From assembly GCA_903936645.1 (NCBI GenBank), contig CAIZWI010000068.1:1-38809 (forward strand): DNA of 38,809 nucleotides, read 5' to 3'. The translations under genes and the position numbers were made by a program. Shown piece after piece: positions 1 to 7,856 of the stretch. Below the pieces are notes generated by a model, which was given only the letters and a program-made list of their open reading frames with translations, had not been told where the DNA came from and searched no databases. Every line of letters begins with the position of its first letter. Position 1 is the first letter of the stretch. This stretch comes from an uncultured Verrucomicrobia subdivision 3 bacterium (lineage in GTDB: Bacteria; Verrucomicrobiota; Verrucomicrobiia; Limisphaerales; UBA11358).

Positions 1-218
1 AGTCGTTCCTGATCAAAACGCACACGCCATTTACAGATGCGGGCGGGACGGGTGTCCAACCGTTCCGCAATGGCTTGATTACTCAACCCGTCGGCGGCCC
101 ACAAAATGATGCGGGCCCGTTCGACATGGCGAGCTTGTGCTTTCGGTTGCCGCAACCAGCTTTCCAGTTGAATTCGTTCGGTTTCGGTAAGGTGAATGGG
201 GGTCGCAGGGCGTGCCAT
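1..218 (-). CDS. IS630-family transposase, N-terminal part (cut by window edge)
   Basis: The frame opens with ATG at 218-216 and runs off the left edge after 72 codons, so only the N-terminal DNA-binding part is seen. It reads MARPATPIHLTETERIQLES and continues with an Arg-rich helix (RHVERARIILW) and a helix-turn-helix (GLSNQAIAERLDTRPARICKW). This is the usual opening of IS630/Tc1-type transposases, which cut and paste at TA dinucleotides; the DDE catalytic part would lie outside the window. It is transcribed in the same direction as the adjacent SGNH/TPR gene, and its start lies only 41 bases beyond that gene's stop. Family assignment is fairly sure; whether the element is intact cannot be judged. 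Confidence 0.8.
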   Translation of the reverse strand, partial: MARPATPIHLTETERIQLESWLRQPKAQARHVERARIILWAADGLSNQAIAERLDTRPARICKWRVRFDQER

Positions 219-262
219 GACCCTAGTTTAATTATTACGCTAGTCTTTGCAAGTAGATACTA
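1..262 (-). mobile_element. 5' end of an IS630-like insertion sequence
   Basis: Between the transposase ATG and the stop codon of the neighbouring gene lies a short AT-rich segment unlike the GC-rich surroundings. It contains the pentamer CTAGT three times (223-227, 240-244, 260-264), as expected for an insertion-sequence end with transposase-binding repeats. IS630 elements duplicate a TA target, and TA occurs at 261-262 inside the TAG stop of the SGNH/TPR gene, so the outer boundary is probably there. The other end and the matching inverted repeat are outside the window, so the boundary is inferred. Confidence 0.55.
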
Positions 263-2572
263 GTGTGGGCGGGCCCGCCAGCCACTGACCTGGCGGAGAT
301 ACTCCCGGGCCTGCTGGTTATTAGGGTCCAGGCGGAGGGTTTCGGTAAATTCACCCAAGGCCGCATCGTACTGACCCTGCCGGGCTTGCATCACGCCCAA
401 ATCCAGGTGGGCCAGGGCGTTATCGGGTTTCAGCCGGAGGACTTCGGCATATTCGGCCGCGGCGGCGCTGATCTGACCGGCGGTCACCAATTCATCGCCC
501 AGTGCGAAATGGGTTTCCCACATGCCGGGCTGCATTTGCAAGGCCTGACGGTACTGAACCATCGCCGCCGCATGGTCATGCAGTTGGGAGAGGGCCTTGC
601 CCACGTAGGCCCGGTAAATGGCATCCGCGGGATTGAGCGTGGCAGCCTGGAGGTAAGCCCGGCGCGCCGGTTCAAACTGGCCGGTGCCCAGGTAAACATT
701 GCCCAGTTCAAACCAGGCTTCAATGAGGCGGGGGCGCAAGGCCAGGGCACGCTGCAAGGCCGTTTCCGCCTCAGTCCATTGCTCCAGCGTGCTGAACAAC
801 CGGCCGGTCTGATACCAGCTTACGGGGTCGTGGGGCAGCAATTCGCAGATGGCCCGCCATTGGACCGTGGCGCCTTTTAAATCCCCGCCGGCGGCCAGAA
901 ATTCCGCGTAGTTTTGGCGCAGCCAATGGTCCCGGGGCGAGGCATTAATGGCGGTCTCATAGCGGGCGACCGCGGCCTGGGCGGCCGCTGGATTCATCCG
1001 GTCGTGCCAGGCCCGGGCCTTGGTTTGCAAGGCCAGCATGCGCGCGGGGTTGTTGGCCTGCCCGCTCAAAGGCTCGTGGTGGAGACGGTCCATGACGGTT
1101 TCCGTAACGGCCAGCCGATTCCAGTCGGTCAAGGCCAGCCGGCGCTCGCACTCTTCCTGGGTGGCCCAGCCATTGGTGGCGGCCAGATGTTGGAGGGCAT
1201 CGGGCAGCCGGGTGGCCACCTGGCCGGCCCACGCCTGCCCCAAGCGAAAATTGCCGTCGAAATTAAAATGCACATGTTCATAAAAGGTTTCGGCACCGCA
1301 AATTTGCGCGGGCGCTGGCGCGGCGAGCGCGGCGGCGGCGTCAAAGCAGGTCAGGAACCCGCCCGCCCACCGCTGGCCGGCCTCTTGGATGGTGCGGTTG
1401 ATGGCGGTGTCCGCGCGGAACGGCAGTGCGTCCGTATCGCAGGCCAGTTGGAAATGGGACCGGGCGGCCGCGGCCTCGCCCAAGCCGAGCAGGCATTCGC
1501 CCCAGCCATACTGCACCGCCGGGAACAAAGGATCCAGTTGGGCCGCCCGGGCATATTGTTGCGCCGCCCGGGCCAAATTTGTTTGGGCCTGCGCCTGCCG
1601 GGCGGCTGAATAAGCTGCGGCGAATTGCGCCTGCGTGGCCGGGGGCAGATTGCTGTTCACGAGCGAACCGAAGGGCGGGCAGTCGCGCAGGTTTACCGCG
1701 ACCGTATTGAGCAGGATTTTTGCCCCCGAATGCAAGCCGGCGGCAATGATGTCGTCCAGATTCCGGGCAAAATTCTGATAGACCACCGCCTTGCGCGGAT
1801 CGTCGGCCCGGAGTTGGTTGCCCACAAACATTTTCATGCCGCCCCAGGCCGCATTGGCCTGGTGCCCGGACAACTGGCGGCCGATCGCGCTGAACAACTG
1901 TCCCAGCCGCGTGCTTTGCAGGGCGAGGTTCAGTCGTACCAACCCGAGGGGCGGGGCTTGCTGGCCGAAAACGGTGGCCGCGCCGAACGGCCCCACCATC
2001 TCATTGTTGCCCATGTAAATGATCCACAGATCGCCCTCGGCCCGGGCGCAATCCCGGGCGAGGGGAACAATCACATGGGAATTGATGGCGGTAATGCCGA
2101 GATTGACCACCTCAAACTGGGTGCCGGGATAACGCGCTTCCAGCAATGCCTGCAAATAGCGCGAGGCGGCATAATTAGGTTCCGGTTCCCCACGGGCCGC
2201 CGATTCCCCGAGAATGAACACCCGATAGGTGTTCGCGGGCTTGGGGGTTTCCAACATCACCGGCCCCGGCCAGCGGGCCAGTTGCGGGGGAAAGAACCGC
2301 AGGCTGAAGTCCTCATTGTTGACGAGGTAATGTTTATCCCCCACCGAGATTTTTTCGAAAAAGCCGGTCGCCTGGCCGTAACCGGCCAGGCGCAAACCGG
2401 CTTCCGCACCGACCAGCAACAGTAACGGCAAGAGCACCAGGGCCATCAGCCGAAAGAGCCAGCGCCGGCCGGGGGACAGGGGCACCGTTGGCACGACCGG
2501 CGGTGGGGTGCCGGGCGGCTTTTTCGTTACGGGCGGGGCGGGGCGGATGGGTTTGGGCGAGCGTGATTTCAA
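260..2572 (-). CDS. membrane-anchored SGNH-hydrolase-like protein with C-terminal TPR repeats (paralogue A)
   Basis: 770 residues. A proline-rich cytoplasmic tail (1-35) precedes one membrane segment (about 40-58). An extracytoplasmic SGNH/GDSL-type domain follows: GESAARG with the likely nucleophile Ser124, the GNNE block at 188-191, and a FYEHVHF block with His433/His435. About 70 residues of TPR-like helices (317-388) are inserted inside the catalytic domain, and roughly six TPR units fill 540-760. SGNH enzymes hydrolyse or transfer ester groups; the substrate here is unknown. The start is TTG, 10 bases after the SxtJ-like gene, which fits a co-translated last gene of the operon. Its paralogue at 5014-7182 also starts with TTG and has the same layout. 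The C-terminus meets an insertion sequence but has about the same length as the paralogue, so it seems intact. Confidence 0.8.
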   Translation of the reverse strand: MKSRSPKPIRPAPPVTKKPPGTPPPVVPTVPLSPGRRWLFRLMALVLLPLLLLVGAEAGLRLAGYGQATGFFEKISVGDKHYLVNNEDFSLRFFPPQLARWPGPVMLETPKPANTYRVFILGESAARGEPEPNYAASRYLQALLEARYPGTQFEVVNLGITAINSHVIVPLARDCARAEGDLWIIYMGNNEMVGPFGAATVFGQQAPPLGLVRLNLALQSTRLGQLFSAIGRQLSGHQANAAWGGMKMFVGNQLRADDPRKAVVYQNFARNLDDIIAAGLHSGAKILLNTVAVNLRDCPPFGSLVNSNLPPATQAQFAAAYSAARQAQAQTNLARAAQQYARAAQLDPLFPAVQYGWGECLLGLGEAAAARSHFQLACDTDALPFRADTAINRTIQEAGQRWAGGFLTCFDAAAALAAPAPAQICGAETFYEHVHFNFDGNFRLGQAWAGQVATRLPDALQHLAATNGWATQEECERRLALTDWNRLAVTETVMDRLHHEPLSGQANNPARMLALQTKARAWHDRMNPAAAQAAVARYETAINASPRDHWLRQNYAEFLAAGGDLKGATVQWRAICELLPHDPVSWYQTGRLFSTLEQWTEAETALQRALALRPRLIEAWFELGNVYLGTGQFEPARRAYLQAATLNPADAIYRAYVGKALSQLHDHAAAMVQYRQALQMQPGMWETHFALGDELVTAGQISAAAAEYAEVLRLKPDNALAHLDLGVMQARQGQYDAALGEFTETLRLDPNNQQAREYLRQVSGWRARPH

Positions 2573-2582
2573 AATGGGTTGT

Positions 2583-2984
2583 TCAAAAGAGCCGGTCCAG
2601 GGGATTGCAGGGGCGGGCCGTCTGCCAGTAGCTATCCGTCGACGGGGGAGGCCGGAGTTGCAGCGGATCCTTCCCCAGCGCGCGCAGCACCAGGCCCAAC
2701 GGGGTCATGATAAAAATGAAAAACAGGGCCAGCACACAGCGCCCGATAAACTGGCTCGAATGAAAGCCCAGCCAGAGCGACAGCCGGTACCAACCACGGA
2801 ACCAACGCGGCCACCAGAGGGCCGCCACCGCCACCAAGCCGAGCGCCAGGAGCAACCCCAGCCACACGTTCACCGGCAAATGCCGCCGCCAGTGCAGCAC
2901 CGAACTGAGCAAGGCCACCCCCAAGGCGGTGAGCAGGGTGGATTTGCGCCATTCCCGGGGTTGTTCCGAGTAGTTGATTTTCAT
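2583..2984 (-). CDS. SxtJ-like small membrane protein
   Basis: 133 residues from the ATG at 2984-2982, which lies one base after the carbamoyltransferase stop (TGA-C-ATG); a longer open frame upstream would overlap that gene and is rejected. The N-terminus is MKINYSEQPREWRKSTLL, followed by hydrophobic helices at about 17-30, 40-58 and 85-108, with aromatic and arginine clusters (WWPRWFRGWYR) between them. Size, topology and position directly after a NodU/CmcH-type carbamoyltransferase match the SxtJ family, first noted in the saxitoxin cluster next to sxtI. Biochemical function is unknown; a membrane partner or scaffold for the carbamoyltransferase is an inference. Confidence 0.75.
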   Translation of the reverse strand: MKINYSEQPREWRKSTLLTALGVALLSSVLHWRRHLPVNVWLGLLLALGLVAVAALWWPRWFRGWYRLSLWLGFHSSQFIGRCVLALFFIFIMTPLGLVLRALGKDPLQLRPPPSTDSYWQTARPCNPLDRLF

Positions 2985-2985
2985 G

Positions 2986-4809
2986 TCAGTCGGCCTGCAG
3001 TAAAATGCGCCGGGGCAGGTGTTGCCGGGGTTGCGCCGTGCGTTCCAAGGCAAAGGAGCCCAGCACCAGCCAGTCCATCTCGGTGTTCATAAAACAGCGA
3101 TAGGCGTCGTCCGGTGTGCAAACGACCGGCTCGCCGCGCACATTGAAAGAGGTGTTCACGAGCACACCGCAGCCGGTGGCGGCCTCAAAGCGTTCCAGCA
3201 AGCCGTAGAGTAAAGGATTACGGATTTGATCCACCGTCTGAATGCGCGCGGAATAATCCACGTGCGTGATGGCGGGCAAGGTGGAGCGAAGGGCCCCCAG
3301 GCGGTCAAACCCGGTGACTTCCGGCGGCACGGGGCGGCACAGTTCCCGTTTCACCGGCGCCACCAGCAGCATGTAGGGTGAATCGACGTCCATTTCAAAA
3401 TAATCCGCCACCCGCTCGCGCCGCACCAGGGGCGCAAAGGGCCGGAAGGATTCGCGAAACTTGACTTTGAGGTTCATTACCGACTGCATTTTGGCCGAGC
3501 GCGCATCGCCCAGGATGGAACGGTTGCCCAGGGCGCGCGGACCGAATTCCATCCGCCCTTGAAACCAGCCAATCACTTGTTCGCGTTGCAGCAAATCCAC
3601 GGTAAAATCCAGCAGCGCGGACGGGTCCAGTTTTTTATAAACTGCGCCATGGGCCTGCAGGACGGCCTCGATTTCGGCATCGGTAAACCCGGGTCCGAGC
3701 AGGGAGCCTTGCATGGCATCGCCCGGCGGTTTCGCGCCGGTGGCCGCGGGGGCCTGGGCGTGCCAGGCGGCGAGGGCCGCCCCCAGCGCCCCGCCGGCAT
3801 CGCCCGCCGCCGGTTGAATCCATATTTGTTCAAAGATTTTTTCCCGGAGCATGCGGCCGTTGGCCACGCAGTTCAGGGCCACCCCGCCGGCCAGGCAGAG
3901 ATTTTTCAGGCCGGTCACGGCGCGGGCCTGGCGGGCCAGGAGGAGCATGATTTCTTCGGTCACCGATTGAATGGAGCGGGCCACATCCATGTGCCGCCGC
4001 TCGATGTTTTCGTCCGGCCGGCGGGGCGGCCCGCCCAAGAGCCGGTGAAACCGGTCATTGGTCATGGTGGTGCCGTGGAGAAAATTAAAGTAATCCAGAT
4101 TCAGGCGGAACGAGCCGTCTGGCTTGATGTCCAGCAATTCCTGGCGGATTACCGCCGCATATTTCGGTTCGCCGTAAGGTGCCAGCCCCATCAGCTTGTA
4201 TTCACCGGAATTGATGCGGAATCCGCAGTAGTCCGTAAACGCCGAATACACCAGTCCCAGCGAGTGGGGAAACCTTAATTCCTTTAAGAGCTGGATCTCC
4301 CCGCCCCGGCCTTGGCCGATGGTGGTGGTGGCCCATTCGCCCACGCCATCAATGGTCAGGATCGCCGCTTCCGCAAACGGCGACGGATAAAAGGCGCTGG
4401 CGGCGTGGGCCTGGTGATGTTCGGTAAATAAAATCGGGCACGCGGGCGCCAAGCCGGGCAGTTCTCCCCGGATGGTTTTGCGCAGATCGAGTTTGCCGCC
4501 GAGCCAGTTGGTCAGCACGGTGGGAAAGGTCCGCCAGCCACCCGGGGCCACGGCGAGGTACGTTTCGAGCAGGCGCGCAAACTTCAGCACGGGCTTGTCA
4601 TAAAACACCACCGTGTCCAATTGCCCGGCGTTCAGGCCGGCCTGCCGCAGGCAAAATTCCACCGCTTGCGCCGGGAAATCCGGGTCGTTCTTGCGGCGGC
4701 TGAAACGTTCCTCCTGCGCCGCGGCCACGATGCGGCCATCCACCACCAACGCGGCAGCGGCATCGTGGTAATAGGCGGACAGGCCCAGAATATGTCGGGG
4801 GGCCGGCAT
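2986..4809 (-). CDS. O-carbamoyltransferase, NodU/CmcH/SxtI family
   Basis: 607 residues, the normal length of the family. It opens with ILGLSAYYHDAAAALVVDG, the ASKHA-fold start of these enzymes. HHQAH (131-135) supplies the metal-binding histidines and IDGVGEW (153-159) the conserved aspartate. LAGGVALNC (307-315) and the C-terminal YrdC-like domain with GWFQGRMEFGPRALGNRSIL (414-433) and FRESFRPFAP (451-460) complete the signature. Family members activate carbamoyl phosphate with ATP to carbamoyl-adenylate and transfer the carbamoyl group to a hydroxyl of a sugar, antibiotic or toxin. The acceptor here is unknown; envelope glycans or lipids are guesses from the membrane-protein neighbours. 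The ATG follows the DUF5989 stop by three bases, and the gene ends one base before the SxtJ-like ATG, so the three are surely co-translated. Confidence 0.93.
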   Translation of the reverse strand: MPAPRHILGLSAYYHDAAAALVVDGRIVAAAQEERFSRRKNDPDFPAQAVEFCLRQAGLNAGQLDTVVFYDKPVLKFARLLETYLAVAPGGWRTFPTVLTNWLGGKLDLRKTIRGELPGLAPACPILFTEHHQAHAASAFYPSPFAEAAILTIDGVGEWATTTIGQGRGGEIQLLKELRFPHSLGLVYSAFTDYCGFRINSGEYKLMGLAPYGEPKYAAVIRQELLDIKPDGSFRLNLDYFNFLHGTTMTNDRFHRLLGGPPRRPDENIERRHMDVARSIQSVTEEIMLLLARQARAVTGLKNLCLAGGVALNCVANGRMLREKIFEQIWIQPAAGDAGGALGAALAAWHAQAPAATGAKPPGDAMQGSLLGPGFTDAEIEAVLQAHGAVYKKLDPSALLDFTVDLLQREQVIGWFQGRMEFGPRALGNRSILGDARSAKMQSVMNLKVKFRESFRPFAPLVRRERVADYFEMDVDSPYMLLVAPVKRELCRPVPPEVTGFDRLGALRSTLPAITHVDYSARIQTVDQIRNPLLYGLLERFEAATGCGVLVNTSFNVRGEPVVCTPDDAYRCFMNTEMDWLVLGSFALERTAQPRQHLPRRILLQAD

Positions 4810-4812
4810 GAC

Positions 4813-4965
4813 TCACAGAAACGGATACAAGGCCCAGGCGATGCCCGAGCTGGCCGTGAAAACCAGGATGACGCCCAGGAGCAGCAGCACGACCACGAGG
4901 GGAATCAACCACCATTTTTTCTCCTGCCGGGAGAACTTGAGAAATTCTTTAAGAAGTGACCACAT
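4813..4965 (-). CDS. DUF5989 (SxtK-like) single-span membrane peptide
   Basis: 50 residues: an amphipathic N-terminus MWSLLKEFLKFSRQEKKWW, one strongly hydrophobic membrane segment (about 20-41) and a short tail ending ALYPFL. The pattern EF-FL-xRxxKKWW before the helix is typical of DUF5989, the family of SxtK, whose genes normally sit beside SxtI-type carbamoyltransferases. The frame is open for 14 more codons upstream, but the ATG at 4965-4963 gives the family's usual start. Only three bases separate its stop from the carbamoyltransferase ATG. No function is known; holding the enzyme at the inner membrane is an inference. Confidence 0.8.
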   Translation of the reverse strand: MWSLLKEFLKFSRQEKKWWLIPLVVVLLLLGVILVFTASSGIAWALYPFL

Positions 4966-5013
4966 GGCTTGGGGGTAGGAATTTAGGTTTAATCGGGCGG
5001 CGGGCAATCTTAA

Positions 5014-7182
5014 TCAGGGCGCCTGGGTTTTAAGTCGTTGCACCGCCGCGAGATATTTTTGCGCCGTGGCATTGTCCGGTTCGAGGCGGAGTGTTTCGTT
5101 GAACTCGGCCTCGGCAGCGTCAAATTGGTGTTGCTTGGCCAGCACCACACCATAATTAAAGTGGGTGCGCGAATACCCGGGATGCAACCGGGCGGCCGCC
5201 CCAAATTCCGTGGCGGCCGCCGCAAACTGGCCGGCGGCGTCCAGTTCGCCGCCCAATTCGTAGTGGGCCTCCCAGTCGGCGGGATTGAGCTGGCTGGCGG
5301 TCCGGTAATTGGCCACTGCCTCGGCATGCCGGCTGGCTTTGGCCAGCAGTTTGCCCCGGCGCACGAGAATCTGCCCGTCCTGCGGGCGTTGTTGCCGGGC
5401 GGTGTCATAAGCCGCCAGGGCCGCACCGACCTGGTCCCGGGCCGCCAGCACATTGCCCAGTTCAAGCCAGCCTTCGGTCAGGCCCGGACGCAGTTGGAGC
5501 GCCTGGCGCAAGGAGTCTTCCGCCACGCTGCCCGGGTCCCGCGCGCCCAACAAACGGCCAATTTGAAAATACGCGAGATAATCTTGCGGAATCAAATCTT
5601 TGACCTTGTGCCATTCAGCGATGGCGGTTTCCGGATGGCCGGTGACCTGCAAAAACAGGGCGAAGTTTTCGTGCAACAACCAGTCGTCCGGCGCGGCCGC
5701 CAGTTGCTTTTCAAAATTGGCCTGGGCCGCAACGGCGGCGGCGGGGTTCAGTCGCTGATGGAGGGCACTGGCCCGGTCCAATAAACTTGCCAGGCGCGGG
5801 GCGTTGCCCGCCTGGGTGCTGAACGGCGGCACCTGCATGCGGCCGGCCATGTGTTGCAGAATAACTTCACGATTCCAATCGGACAAGCCCAGCCGGTCGT
5901 CACAGGCCGCCGGGGTTGCCCACGCCTCCGCATTGGCCGGCAACAGCGCGGCCACTTGGTCCGCCCAGGCCCGGGCCAGCCGGTAACTGCCGGCAAAATC
6001 AAAATGCACATGCTCATAAAACGTCTCCAAGCCGCACAGTCCACCCGGCTGGTTGGTGGCCAGCACGGCGGCGGCATCCAGCAGGATTAATTTCCCAGCC
6101 GGGATTTTTTCCCGCTCCGCCCGAATGAGGGCATTGATACGGGAATCCGCGCGGAAGGGTAATGCGTCGGCATCGGCGGCCGCTTGCAAATGAGCCTGCG
6201 CGGCGGGCCGGTTCCCCTCGGCCAGCAGGCTCTGGCCCCAGGCATACTGCAAGGCGGCCGATTGCGGATCCCGTTGTGCGGCGGACGCCAGCAAGGCCTC
6301 GGTGGCCGGGATATTGGTCTCGCCCAACGTCGCAAAGGGCGGGCATTCCCGCAGGTTCACGGCCACAGTGTTGAGCAATACCCGGGCGCCGGAATCCGTT
6401 CCGGCGCGCACAATTTCATCCAGGTTTTTGGCAAAGTTGCGATAGACCGTTTCCTTCAGCGGACTGTCCGGGGGAATCTCGTTTTGGAGAAACATTTGCA
6501 TGCCGCCCCAGGCGGCGGCGGGGGCGTCATGCCGCATCCGGTGCGCCCAATTTTCGATGAGTTGACCCGTCCGGGTGCGGCGCAAAGCGGTGACCAGGCG
6601 CACGTAGGGGAGGGGCGGGGCCTGGCGGCCGAACACGGTGGCCGCGCCAAAGGGGCCCACCATTTCATTGTTGCCCATGTAAACAATCCACAAATCGCCG
6701 TCATGCTGCGCGCATTCCCGGGCGATGGGGAGGATGACATGGGAATTAATGGCGGTGAAGGCCACGTTGACCACTTCAAAATGGGTGCCGGGATATTTTG
6801 TGCGCAGGAGGGTTTCCAGGTACCGGCCGGCGCCGTAAGCCGGTTCGGGATCGCCCATCGCCGCGGATTCGCCCAGGATGAAAATCCGAAAGGTGCCGGG
6901 CGGTTTCCGGGCGGGCAGGCGGATGGGGCCGGAGGTGCGGGCCGTTTCCGCCGGAAAAAACAAGCGGCTAAACGCATCGTTCTGGACGAAATAATCCGTG
7001 CCATTAATGGTGAACGGTTTGAAAAAATGCGGATCGAAGCCGTAATCGGCCAGCCGTAAGCCCACCTCCACCACCCCCAGCAGGAGCACTGGCAAAAGCA
7101 AGGCCACCAGCCGGAACAGCCAGAGCTGTCGCGGTGGCAGCGGGGCCGCCGCCGCGGTTTTTTTGGTGGGTGGTGGGTTCAA
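5014..7182 (-). CDS. membrane-anchored SGNH-hydrolase-like protein with C-terminal TPR repeats (paralogue B)
   Basis: 722 residues, paralogous along its whole length to the product of 260-2572. A proline/lysine-rich tail (1-18) precedes one membrane helix (about 21-39). The SGNH blocks are GESAAMG (104-110, likely nucleophile Ser106), YMGNNEMVGPFG, and FYEHVHFDFAG. A short TPR-like insertion lies before the last block, and TPR units fill the C-terminal 230 residues, ending just after DNATAQKYL. The start is TTG at 7182-7180, one base after the TAG of the response regulator, with GGGG eight bases upstream. Together the two paralogues bracket the SxtK/I/J-like genes. In the saxitoxin cluster a GDSL-type gene (sxtL) follows the same trio, which supports a shared role in handling esterified or carbamoylated products. 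Confidence 0.8.
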   Translation of the reverse strand: MNPPPTKKTAAAAPLPPRQLWLFRLVALLLPVLLLGVVEVGLRLADYGFDPHFFKPFTINGTDYFVQNDAFSRLFFPAETARTSGPIRLPARKPPGTFRIFILGESAAMGDPEPAYGAGRYLETLLRTKYPGTHFEVVNVAFTAINSHVILPIARECAQHDGDLWIVYMGNNEMVGPFGAATVFGRQAPPLPYVRLVTALRRTRTGQLIENWAHRMRHDAPAAAWGGMQMFLQNEIPPDSPLKETVYRNFAKNLDEIVRAGTDSGARVLLNTVAVNLRECPPFATLGETNIPATEALLASAAQRDPQSAALQYAWGQSLLAEGNRPAAQAHLQAAADADALPFRADSRINALIRAEREKIPAGKLILLDAAAVLATNQPGGLCGLETFYEHVHFDFAGSYRLARAWADQVAALLPANAEAWATPAACDDRLGLSDWNREVILQHMAGRMQVPPFSTQAGNAPRLASLLDRASALHQRLNPAAAVAAQANFEKQLAAAPDDWLLHENFALFLQVTGHPETAIAEWHKVKDLIPQDYLAYFQIGRLLGARDPGSVAEDSLRQALQLRPGLTEGWLELGNVLAARDQVGAALAAYDTARQQRPQDGQILVRRGKLLAKASRHAEAVANYRTASQLNPADWEAHYELGGELDAAGQFAAAATEFGAAARLHPGYSRTHFNYGVVLAKQHQFDAAEAEFNETLRLEPDNATAQKYLAAVQRLKTQAP

Positions 7183-7183
7183 G

Positions 7184-7810
7184 CTAGCCCCGCAGATATT
7201 TTACGACTGCCTCCGTGCGGGAATGCACATGCAATTTCTCATAAACGGTTCGTACGTAACTGCGCACGGTATCGATGCTGATCTTCATGCGGTCCGCAAT
7301 TTCTTTGTAGGCATAACCGTTGGCGAGCTGGTCCAGAAACTCCCGTTCGGCCGGGGTGAGCCGGGCGAGGGAAGCGGCACCCGGGGAGGGTTGCGAGAAA
7401 AATTGCACCACGCGCCGCGCCAGCTGGGGCGACATGGGTGACCCGCCCTCGAACACGTCCCGGATGGCCTCCAGCAGCCGCGCCGAGGCAGTGCGCTTGA
7501 GCAGATAGCCGCTCGCCCCGGCCCGCAGGGAATTAAACAGGGAATCGCTGTCTTCATAGACCGTCAGCATCAGGAATTGCACCGCCGGATGCTCGGCCTT
7601 GAGCTGGCGCACGCATTCATAACCCTTCATGCCCGGCAGGTTGATATCCATCAACACCACGTCCGGCAGGGTTTTGGGGATTTCTTTCAGCGCGGTCTCG
7701 GCATTCGCGTACTCGCCCGTGAGTTTGAATCCGGGCGCGCGGCTGATCAGCAGTGACAAACTGCTGCGAATGCCTTCGTCATCATCCACCAAGGCTACTT
7801 TGATTTGCAT
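7184..7810 (-). CDS. NarL/LuxR-family response regulator
   Basis: 208 residues. The receiver domain (1-120) has the acidic pocket DDD (9-11), the phospho-acceptor Asp55 in LMDINLPG, Thr83 in MLTVYED and Lys105 in YLLKR, so it should be phosphorylatable. A GerE-type helix-turn-helix occupies about 149-205 (LTPAEREFLDQLANGYAYKE, then ISIDTVRSYVRTVYEKLHVH). It lies 46 bases downstream of a HisKA_3-type histidine kinase, its obvious partner, and one base upstream of the first SGNH/TPR gene. The two-component pair therefore belongs to the same operon as the carbamoyltransferase cassette and probably controls it. Confidence 0.93.
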   Translation of the reverse strand: MQIKVALVDDDEGIRSSLSLLISRAPGFKLTGEYANAETALKEIPKTLPDVVLMDINLPGMKGYECVRQLKAEHPAVQFLMLTVYEDSDSLFNSLRAGASGYLLKRTASARLLEAIRDVFEGGSPMSPQLARRVVQFFSQPSPGAASLARLTPAEREFLDQLANGYAYKEIADRMKISIDTVRSYVRTVYEKLHVHSRTEAVVKYLRG

Positions 7811-7856
7811 AACTGATTCGGGGGACTCTCTGACAATAAACTGCTGGCGGCATTGG

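Noticed and set aside
2583..3053. Longer 156-codon form of the SxtJ-like gene
   Set aside because: The extra 23 codons overlap the end of the carbamoyltransferase gene; the ATG one base after its stop is the expected coupled start.
260..7182. Part of a saxitoxin biosynthesis cluster
   Set aside because: Only the SxtI/J/K-like and a GDSL/SGNH-type gene are present. The core toxin genes (polyketide-like SxtA, amidinotransferase SxtG, cyclase-type and oxygenase genes) are absent, and such trios are found in many non-toxic bacteria.
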